In this document: in pieces, positions 7,321-13,290 of the stretch | Layout: the number at the start of each line of letters is the position of its first letter | Numbering within the stretch: position 1 is the first letter of the stretch | Made by a program: the position numbers and the translations under genes | DNA from: Alphaproteobacteria bacterium | GTDB lineage: Bacteria; Pseudomonadota; Alphaproteobacteria; UBA6615 | DNA: 14,754 nt | NCBI GenBank assembly: GCA_017643325.1 | Contig: JAEPNS010000002.1 | Location: 1-14,754, forward strand | Direction of reading: 5' to 3' | The notes under the pieces: generated by a model | The model's database searches: none | What the model was told of the DNA's origin: nothing | Seen by the model: only the letters and a program-made list of their open reading frames with translations

Positions 7321-7344
7321 CTCGATGCGTCGCGGACGCGCGCG

Positions 7345-7632
7345 TCAGGCCGTCGCCGCGGCCTTCTCGAGGTCGCGCTTCATGCGGCGCAGCTCGCGCG
7401 GCAGCTTGCTCGAGGCCGTGTCGCGCAGGAACGCGTCGACGCCGCCCTTGTGCTCGATGGTGCGGATCGCCTTCGCGGTCAGGCTCACGCGCACGCCCCG
7501 GGAGAGCGTCTCGCTGTAGAGCATGGTCGACTGCAGGTTCGGCAGGAACCGGCGGCGGGTCTTGTTGTGCGCGTGACTGACGTTGTTGCCCGTCATCACG
7601 CCCTTGCCAGTGATGGCGCAGCGGCGCGACAT
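7345..7632 (-). CDS. rpmB: 50S ribosomal protein L28
   Basis: A 95-residue L28, the usual alphaproteobacterial length. The N-terminus MSRRCAITGKGVMTGNNVSHAHN and the following KTRRRFLPNLQ segment are diagnostic, with SLTAKAIRTIEHKGG in the middle and a basic helix at the C-terminus. It binds 23S rRNA in the large subunit. The ATG at 7630-7632 is preceded by GGAGCGA about 4 bases upstream. It appears to be a single-gene transcript: a good promoter at 7683-7711, a short leader with a GC hairpin, and a strong terminator at 7294-7320. Confidence 0.98.
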   Translation of the reverse strand: MSRRCAITGKGVMTGNNVSHAHNKTRRRFLPNLQSTMLYSETLSRGVRVSLTAKAIRTIEHKGGVDAFLRDTASSKLPRELRRMKRDLEKAAATA

Positions 7633-7682
7633 TTTCTCGCTCCATGAATGAGTTGCGCGCCCCGGAAGGCGCGTTGGCGGCG

Positions 7683-7711
7683 GTTTTAGGGGAAGCGCCG
7701 GGTGCGGTCAA
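7683..7711 (-). promoter_or_regulatory. Sigma-70-type promoter of rpmB
   Basis: On the minus strand, TTGACC (plus 7706-7711, 5/6 to consensus) and TAAAAC (plus 7683-7688, 4/6) are separated by exactly 17 bases. Transcription should start near 7676. The resulting leader of about 44 bases opens with a 6-bp hairpin CGCGCC/GGCGCG (7656-7673, 6-base loop) before the Shine-Dalgarno GGAGCGA. It sits just past the meaB stop, separating rpmB from the upstream transcript. Confidence 0.6.
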
Positions 7712-7729
7712 GCCCGGTTTCGGCCCTGT

Positions 7730-8722
7730 TCAGCCCTTGCGAAACGCCTCGAGGAGTTCCTGCGCGGCAGCCGACGGGGTGAGCCCGCCCTCCGACACCC
7801 GGGCCTCCAGCTCCTCCAGGCGCGCGCGCACGTCCGGATGACGGCGGAACGAGGACAGCAGGTTCTCGTCCACCTCGCCCCACATCCAGCGTCTGGCCTG
7901 GTCCGCCCGGCGCGCCTCGAACGCGCCGGAGTCCGCGACGATCTCCCGGTATTCGGCGATCTTGTCCCAGATCTCCGCGATCCCGGTGCCCTTCAGGGAC
8001 GAACAGGTCAGCACCGGCGGGACCCAGTCGGCGGTTGTCGGGTGCAGCAGGCGCAGGGCGTTCGCATATTCCGACGCCGATCGGCCCGCGGCGTCCGCCA
8101 GATCGCCGTCGGCCTTGTTGACGACGACCATGTCGGCCAGTTCCATGATCCCCTTCTTGATGCCCTGCAGCTCGTCGCCGCCGCCGGGCAGGAGGAGCAG
8201 CAGGAACAGGTCCACGAGATCGGCCACCGCAGTCTCCGACTGGCCGACGCCGACCGTCTCCACCAGCACCACGTCGAAGCCCGCCGCCTCGCAGGCCAGC
8301 AGAACCTCGCGGGTCCGCCGCGCGACGCCGCCGAGCGTGCCGGCGGTGGGCGACGGCCGGATGAAGGCATCCGGGTGACGTGACAGGTCCTCCATGCGGG
8401 TCTTGTCGCCCAGGATCGACCCGCCGGTGCGCCGCGAAGACGGGTCGACCGCGAGCACGGCGACCTTATGGCCCTGCGCGATCACATGCTGGCCGAACGT
8501 CTCGATGAAGGTCGACTTGCCCACGCCGGGCACGCCGGACACGCCGATACGGATGCTGTTCCCGGTGTCCGGCAGCAGGATTTCGAGGAGCCGCTCGGCG
8601 TCGGCGCGGTGATCGTCGCGGGTGGACTCGATCAGCGTGATGGCCCGGGCGAGCGCGCGCCGGTCGCCGGCGCGCACGTCCCGTGCGAGGTCGTCCATGG
8701 TCGTCGCAGCGGGGCCGGACAT
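7730..8722 (-). CDS. meaB: MeaB/ArgK GTPase, methylmalonyl-CoA mutase chaperone
   Basis: A 330-residue G3E-type P-loop GTPase of the MeaB/ArgK family. MeaB gates delivery of adenosylcobalamin to methylmalonyl-CoA mutase and protects or reactivates the enzyme. The P-loop is GVPGVGKS (63-70). Family blocks AVDPSSRRTGGSILGDKTRM (91-110), FIRPSPTAGTLGGVA (120-134) and the Walker B/switch segment VVLVETVGVGQSE (151-163) are intact, and NKADGD (202-207) is the guanine-specificity motif. The C-terminal helical part (about 255-330) is the dimerisation arm. I chose the ATG at 8722, one base past the stop of the MBL gene, which implies translational coupling; a second ATG at 8698 would shorten it by eight residues. 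The mutase gene is 4.6 kb upstream on the same strand. The old ArgK arginine-transport kinase name is misleading. Confidence 0.95.
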   Translation of the reverse strand: MSGPAATTMDDLARDVRAGDRRALARAITLIESTRDDHRADAERLLEILLPDTGNSIRIGVSGVPGVGKSTFIETFGQHVIAQGHKVAVLAVDPSSRRTGGSILGDKTRMEDLSRHPDAFIRPSPTAGTLGGVARRTREVLLACEAAGFDVVLVETVGVGQSETAVADLVDLFLLLLLPGGGDELQGIKKGIMELADMVVVNKADGDLADAAGRSASEYANALRLLHPTTADWVPPVLTCSSLKGTGIAEIWDKIAEYREIVADSGAFEARRADQARRWMWGEVDENLLSSFRRHPDVRARLEELEARVSEGGLTPSAAAQELLEAFRKG

Positions 8723-8723
8723 C

Positions 8724-9593
8724 TCAGTGCCCCCGCATCCGGCCGACGAGCGCGGCCATCGCCCCGGACATGGCGTCCGCAGCCATGCGCCCCGGATGTC
8801 CGTGACCCGGCAGGATCCACTCGAAGCGCCGTTCCGCCAGCCGGGCCATGGACTGCGTCTGGGCATGCCAGTCAAACCAGCACACCTCCTGCCGGGCGTG
8901 CGGCCGGCGTTCGCCGGGGTCCCATTCCAGGTGATCGCCGGTGAACAGGTGGGTGTCGTCGTGGAGCAGGCACATGGACCCGCGCGTGTGGCCCGGCACG
9001 ACAATGGCCGTCAGGCCGGGCGCGATCTCCGCATCGTCCGTTCCGGACACGATCCACTCGACATCGCGGGTGCGCGGGCCGCGTTCGGCCTCGTGCAAGA
9101 TGCGCGTGCAGCCGAAATGGGCGGCGAAGCGGGCATGGTCGGCGACGTCGTCCCGGTGGGTGAGGAACATCAGGTCGATCCCTCCCAGCTCCTCGATCCG
9201 GCGCACCAGCGGCCCCGAAAATCGCGGCGAGTCGACCAGGACGTTGCCCTCCGGCCGGACGAGCAGGTAGCTCGCCGCGCCGAAGCTGGCACGCGCGTGA
9301 TAGCCGCAATGGTGGACCGGCCCTTCGAGCGGGTCGGGAAAGGCGACGCGCGCGTCGGCCAGGTCGTGGGCCTCGCGGGTGCCGATAGCCCCGACCGGGC
9401 AGGCGACGAGCGCCATCCGCGCACGATGTTCGGCAGGTCGGCCCATGGGCTGTTTCCGGACCCGGGAGTGGCCCTGCGCCGGGCCGAAGACCGACGGCGC
9501 GACCCAGTTGCAGGTCGCGCAATCGATACAGGTCGTATCGATGAAGAAGTCGCCAGGCGCGTTGTCCGGCACGCTGCGTTCCACATTCGCCAT
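8724..9593 (-). CDS. Ferredoxin / MBL-fold metallo-hydrolase fusion
   Basis: A 289-residue two-domain protein. Residues about 15-72 resemble a small ferredoxin with C22, C25, C28 and, after a short loop, C65 in ACPVGAIG: enough ligands for one [4Fe-4S] (or [3Fe-4S]) cluster. Residues about 95-285 are a metallo-beta-lactamase fold with THRDDVADH (145-153) in place of the usual HxHxDH, then PGHTRGSMCLL (200-210), FTGDHL (217-222) and LPGHGHPGRM (261-270). These give candidate metal ligands H146, D149, D152, H153, H202, D220 and H264. Similar HRDDVADH proteins are known from bacteria and plants without a firm function. The start at 9593 is 9 bases after the Lrp stop and the stop is 1 base from meaB, so it is in a transcript with both. 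Reaction and substrate are unknown. Confidence 0.87.
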   Translation of the reverse strand: MANVERSVPDNAPGDFFIDTTCIDCATCNWVAPSVFGPAQGHSRVRKQPMGRPAEHRARMALVACPVGAIGTREAHDLADARVAFPDPLEGPVHHCGYHARASFGAASYLLVRPEGNVLVDSPRFSGPLVRRIEELGGIDLMFLTHRDDVADHARFAAHFGCTRILHEAERGPRTRDVEWIVSGTDDAEIAPGLTAIVVPGHTRGSMCLLHDDTHLFTGDHLEWDPGERRPHARQEVCWFDWHAQTQSMARLAERRFEWILPGHGHPGRMAADAMSGAMAALVGRMRGH

Positions 9594-9602
9594 GGCGCGA
9601 AC

Positions 9603-10088
9603 CTAGAGCAGTATCTTCCTAGGTGGAAACGGTTCTGTTTGGGTCGCGGCGCGGACCGGCTTGCCCGCGACCGGGGACGACAGGATCAGCGAGCTGCGCA
9701 CCGTGCCGATCTTGCGAAACCGGGAGATCAGTTCCTCGAGCCCCGCCACAGACGGCACCGCGACGCGCACGAGGAAGCTCTCCTCGCCCGTCACGTGGTG
9801 GCACTCGAGGACGTCGTCGAGGCTGGCGCACAGCCCGGTGACGCGGTGGAAGTCCCGGTCGGACGCCGAGACACGCAGGTACGCCTCGATGGCGCGCCCG
9901 ACCGCCGGACCGTCGACGCGCGCGGCATAGCCGGTGACGACGCCCGCGGCTTCCAGCCTGCGCAGCCGCTCGGCGACCGTCGGCGTGGACAGGCCGGCCC
10001 GCCGCGCGATCTCACGGAACGACAGCCGGGCGTCCTGCTGGACGATATCCAGCAGCGCCCTGTCCGCCTGGTCGATCTCACCTGACAT
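9603..10088 (-). CDS. Lrp/AsnC family transcriptional regulator
   Basis: A 161-residue regulator. Residues about 3-60 are the winged helix-turn-helix (IDQADRALLDIVQQDARLS; FREIARRAGLSTPTVAERLRRLEAAGVVTGY), and residues about 66-145 the RAM ligand-binding and oligomerisation domain (EAYLRVSASDRDFHRV; VTGEESFLVRVAVPSVAGLEEL). Proteins of this type bind amino acids and form octamers that wrap DNA. The ATG at 10088 gives the standard family N-terminus; an in-frame ATG at 10133 would add 15 residues, but it lies 8 bases from a dyad (10142-10157) that looks like an operator, so I prefer the shorter form. Neither start has a convincing Shine-Dalgarno. It precedes the MBL gene by 9 bases and is likely the first gene of lrp-MBL-meaB. 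Control of branched-chain amino acid or propionate breakdown is an inference from neighbours. Confidence 0.92.
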   Translation of the reverse strand: MSGEIDQADRALLDIVQQDARLSFREIARRAGLSTPTVAERLRRLEAAGVVTGYAARVDGPAVGRAIEAYLRVSASDRDFHRVTGLCASLDDVLECHHVTGEESFLVRVAVPSVAGLEELISRFRKIGTVRSSLILSSPVAGKPVRAATQTEPFPPRKILL

Positions 10089-10141
10089 TCGTAAAGCCGG
10101 ATCCGGTTCGCCCTGTCGATAGTCAGGAAACATGTAACTTT

Positions 10142-10157
10142 TTTACACTTTTGTAAA
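10142..10157. promoter_or_regulatory. Dyad TTTACA-N4-TGTAAA, candidate operator
   Basis: A perfect 6-bp inverted repeat with a 4-base spacer, in AT-rich DNA 54 bases upstream of the preferred Lrp-type start. Lrp/AsnC proteins typically recognise short AT-rich dyads and often regulate their own gene, so an autoregulatory site is plausible. The assignment is by position and symmetry only. Confidence 0.4.
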
Positions 10158-10183
10158 CTGTTTTATGTTTTCAATTAACGATT

Positions 10184-10197
10184 AGAAAAATTTTTCT
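10184..10197. promoter_or_regulatory. Perfect 14-bp AT-rich palindrome
   Basis: AGAAAAATTTTTCT reads the same on both strands and includes an A5T5 tract, a shape expected to be intrinsically bent. It is centred about 41 bases from the dyad at 10142-10157, close to four helical turns, so both could be contacted from one face of the DNA by an oligomer such as an Lrp octamer. Function is inferred. Confidence 0.35.
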
Positions 10198-10235
10198 CGA
10201 AATTCCGGTCACATGTAAGGCGCATGATCTGCCGA

Positions 10236-10251
10236 TCTGACAAATGTCAGA
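10236..10251. promoter_or_regulatory. Dyad TCTGACA-AA-TGTCAGA
   Basis: A 7-bp inverted repeat with a 2-base centre, 26 bases past the stop of the coiled-coil gene on the minus strand. The loop is too short for a good RNA hairpin without opening inner pairs, and no T-run follows, so a protein-binding site is likelier than a terminator. It could belong to the Lrp-type promoter region. Confidence 0.35.
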
Positions 10252-10277
10252 CAAGGTTCCCGCCAGAACAAACGACG

Positions 10278-13200
10278 CTATTTGTGCCGCTCGACCGCCC
10301 GGGAGAGCAGGAGATAGGCCTTGCCGACGTCGGCCGTCAGCAGGCTCGCGCTGAGCATCTCGTCGGGGTCCGCGTCCCCGGCCTGCGCGAGGAGGCGCTC
10401 GAACTCCCGCAGGTAGCGGGTCGCGAGCGCGCGGAAGTCCTCGTCCTCTTCGTAGAGCTCGCGCACGCGCGCGATGGCGATCGGCTCCTTCACGCGCCCC
10501 GCGATCCGGCGCAGCGCGACGGTGCGGTCGCCCTTGCTGAAGCGCCGCACGATCTCCGGCGACGCCTCCCCGTCGATCACCCGCTCGAGGTCGACCCCGA
10601 GCGAGCCCAGCGTGTCGAGCACCCGGTTGACGGTGTGCAGGAGCACGCCGCGATTGGAATCGGCCGACGCCGCGCGCACCTCCTCGGTCGTGCGGACGGC
10701 CTCTTCCGCCGCCTCGACGAGCGCGCGCTCCTGCATGCGGAAGGTGGACGCAAGCGTCTCGGCGCGCTCGGACACCTGGTCGATGGCCGACTGCATGTCG
10801 CGCGCCTGCTCGCGCAGCTGGTCGCGCAGGCTCTCGACCTTCGTCTCGAGCCGCTCCGTGGAACTCGCAAACTCGCCGGTGTGGCGCTCCAGCGACTGGA
10901 TCACGCCCTCCGCGCGCGCGACCGCGCCCTCTCCGGTCTCGCGCAGGCTGTCGCCCCGCTCGGCCATCAGGTCCCCGAGTTCGCGCCAGCGTTCGAGGAT
11001 TCCCTCGACCGTCTCGCGCACATCGCGCCCGCGGTTGGCGAGGCTCTCCTCGGTCTCGCTCGTCGCGCGACGCATTTCCTCGGTGCCCGCGGTCAGTTCC
11101 TCGCGCCGCTGGCGCAGGAGGTTCGCCACGTCGGACATCCCCTCGGTGGCCGTGCGCGCGCTGCCCTCCAGCACCTCGCTCTCGCGCTGGATCATGTCCC
11201 GCACCTCGGTCAGACGCGCCAGGGACTCGCCGGCCGCCTGCTGCAGGGCCCGGGTATTCGCGGTCAGCGATTCGCCGAGCGCCTCGGCGCGCGTGCCCGC
11301 CGTCACGCTGGCATTGGTCAGCTCCTGGGACTGGCGGCGCAACGCGTCGTGGACTGTCCGCGCGGCATCCTGCGCTGTCGACGACGCCTCGTCGACCGCG
11401 CCGGCCGCCTCGGTGATCGTCGCCCGAATTCCCGAAAGTCTTTCCTCGACGCCCGACGCAACGTCCGCAAACTGCTGCTGTTCGTTGCCCAGTTCCATAC
11501 GCATGCGCCGGATCGAGGCACTGGCCCGCTCGGCGGCCTGTTCCATCGTCTGCGAACCCTCGCCGAGGGTGTCACGCACGGCGTTGATCCGCGCTTCCGC
11601 GGCATCGGCCGCCGCCTCGAGCGCCGCCTGGTGGCCGAGCACCTCCTCGCGGCTGCGCTGGGCCTGCGCCACCGCGCGCTCGATCTCTTCCCGCACGGTC
11701 TCGGCATGTGCGCCGAAGGCGTCGCGCACTTCGCTTCCGGAACTCGCCGCCGCTTCGCTGGCGCGCGACAGGTTCGCGGCCGCCTCGCGCAGATCCGTGG
11801 CAATGCGTTCGGACCGGTCCGATGCAGCGCGCGCGATATTGTCCAGCACGCCGGCTTCCGCGCGGAACACCTCTCCGAGAGCCGTCGCCTTGCCCTCCGC
11901 GAGTTCCGTGACATCGGACACCTGGTCCGCATAACCGCGCAGACGCTCGCCCAACGCCTCGACCTGCGCGATGTTGTCCTGCGCCTGCGCGGTAAAGCGG
12001 TCGGCCTCCTCGCGCAGCCCGGCGGTCAGGGCCTCGGTCTCGACGCGCACGGCGGCCACGGCCGCAGCCAGCGCCTGGCCGGTCTGCGCCACGCTCGCGG
12101 ACGCCGCCTCGGCGGATTCGCGGCTGCGCAGCGCCGCCGCCCGGGACACCTCGTCGATCCGTCCGGCGGTGGCTTCGGCGATCCGCTCGAACGCGGCGAC
12201 GGCTTCGTCCATGCGCGCCGACAGGTCGCGGTTCAGCGCGTCCGTCCGCTCGCCTGCGCGATTCACCGCGGCCTCGAAGTCCGCGCCGACCTGCTCGGCG
12301 TGCCGCTCCAGTTCCTCCCCCACGGTCTTGGCGTTGGCCATCATGGCATCGGGCGCCTGCGCAATGTCACGGGCGACCTGTTCGCCCGCCTCGCCGATCG
12401 CGGCGCGTGTCGCATCGGTCTGGGCCCGCACCGTCTCGACCACGCCGCGCGCCTCGGAGATGACGGCGTCGGCGGCGGCGCGGATATCTTCCGACGCCGA
12501 GGTTCCGGCCCCCGCCACCCGGCCGACCGTGTTCTCCCCGGCCTCCTCGAAACTCGTGTCGACCGCCGCGATCTGGCCGCGCATGGCCTCGATCAGTTCG
12601 CCCAGCGCGTCGCGCGCGCGCTGGGACGCCCCGTCGATCGCAAGCGCCTCGTCGGTGCCGGTACCGCGGATCTGCTCCATCGTCGCGGCAATCCGGGCCG
12701 CCGTGGCCGAGAGCTCCTCCGCCTGGGCGCGCAGCGTTTCGCCGGAATCGACGGCACGGGCGCGCACGGATTCCGCGACCGCCTCGAAGTCCGCGATCTC
12801 CTGGTCGAAGCCGCCCTTCAGGTTTTCCAGCTGGTCGCGCGCATTTTCCACCGCGCGCTCCAATGCCTGCGCGTAGGACAGGAGCCCGTCGCCGACCTCG
12901 GTCAGCCCGGCCGCGGCGCGCCGGTGCGGGTTCTCCATGCGCCAGATCTGCTGCTCCAGCACCGCGATGTCGTAGGCCATCTGGTTGTCGCGCAGGGCCC
13001 AGGCCGCGAGCGCGAACAACAGGATCGGGGGCGCGAGCGCGCCGGCGACAAGCGCGCCGATTTCGTGCGGAAGCAGCTGCGGCACAAACTCCCAGCCGAT
13101 CGATACCGCAACATACCAGACGCTCAGCGCGATCCAGCCGAGCGCAATCAGCGCCAGCAGCCAGGCGAGGACTGTCGGGAGCGAGCTGCGCTTTCCGACG

Positions 13201-13286
13201 AGATCATAGGAATTCAGCGAATCAGCCTGGCTCGCCGCGAAGGCGCCGTCCGGCTCGTCCGGCCAATCCCCCTCTCGATCGGTCAT
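10278..13286 (-). CDS. TipN-like membrane-anchored coiled-coil protein
   Basis: A 1002-residue protein. A short charged N-terminus (1-34) precedes two membrane segments at about 36-60 (LPTVLAWLLALIALGWIAL) and 77-98 (IGALVAGALAPPILLFALAAW). Residues about 105-875 are Ala/Glu/Arg-rich, almost proline-free helix with heptad-like spacing, expected to form a long coiled coil. The last 125 residues (878-1002) look folded: NRGVLLHTVNRVLDTLGSL, then RYLREFERLL and SASLLTADVGKAYLLLSRAVER. Two N-terminal membrane spans, a long coiled coil and a C-terminal 'DVGKAYLLL'-type end are the layout of TipN, the new-pole marker that directs polarity and flagellum placement in Caulobacter; I assign the resemblance by architecture and remembered sequence, not alignment. 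A chemoreceptor is unlikely (no conserved signalling hairpin). It starts 4 bases after the mutase stop and has no good Shine-Dalgarno, suggesting coupled translation. Confidence 0.6.
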   Translation of the reverse strand: MTDREGDWPDEPDGAFAASQADSLNSYDLVGKRSSLPTVLAWLLALIALGWIALSVWYVAVSIGWEFVPQLLPHEIGALVAGALAPPILLFALAAWALRDNQMAYDIAVLEQQIWRMENPHRRAAAGLTEVGDGLLSYAQALERAVENARDQLENLKGGFDQEIADFEAVAESVRARAVDSGETLRAQAEELSATAARIAATMEQIRGTGTDEALAIDGASQRARDALGELIEAMRGQIAAVDTSFEEAGENTVGRVAGAGTSASEDIRAAADAVISEARGVVETVRAQTDATRAAIGEAGEQVARDIAQAPDAMMANAKTVGEELERHAEQVGADFEAAVNRAGERTDALNRDLSARMDEAVAAFERIAEATAGRIDEVSRAAALRSRESAEAASASVAQTGQALAAAVAAVRVETEALTAGLREEADRFTAQAQDNIAQVEALGERLRGYADQVSDVTELAEGKATALGEVFRAEAGVLDNIARAASDRSERIATDLREAAANLSRASEAAASSGSEVRDAFGAHAETVREEIERAVAQAQRSREEVLGHQAALEAAADAAEARINAVRDTLGEGSQTMEQAAERASASIRRMRMELGNEQQQFADVASGVEERLSGIRATITEAAGAVDEASSTAQDAARTVHDALRRQSQELTNASVTAGTRAEALGESLTANTRALQQAAGESLARLTEVRDMIQRESEVLEGSARTATEGMSDVANLLRQRREELTAGTEEMRRATSETEESLANRGRDVRETVEGILERWRELGDLMAERGDSLRETGEGAVARAEGVIQSLERHTGEFASSTERLETKVESLRDQLREQARDMQSAIDQVSERAETLASTFRMQERALVEAAEEAVRTTEEVRAASADSNRGVLLHTVNRVLDTLGSLGVDLERVIDGEASPEIVRRFSKGDRTVALRRIAGRVKEPIAIARVRELYEEDEDFRALATRYLREFERLLAQAGDADPDEMLSASLLTADVGKAYLLLSRAVERHK

Positions 13287-13290
13287 CGGG

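Noticed and set aside
6047..7519. Long open plus-strand frame across tgt and rpmB
   Set aside because: Both underlying minus-strand genes are unmistakable; the antisense frame is a codon-bias shadow.
7268..7711. N-terminal extension of tgt to an upstream ATG at 7711
   Set aside because: It would cross the rpmB terminator and the whole rpmB gene in another frame, and the added residues are low-complexity. The ATG at 7267 gives a normal TGT.
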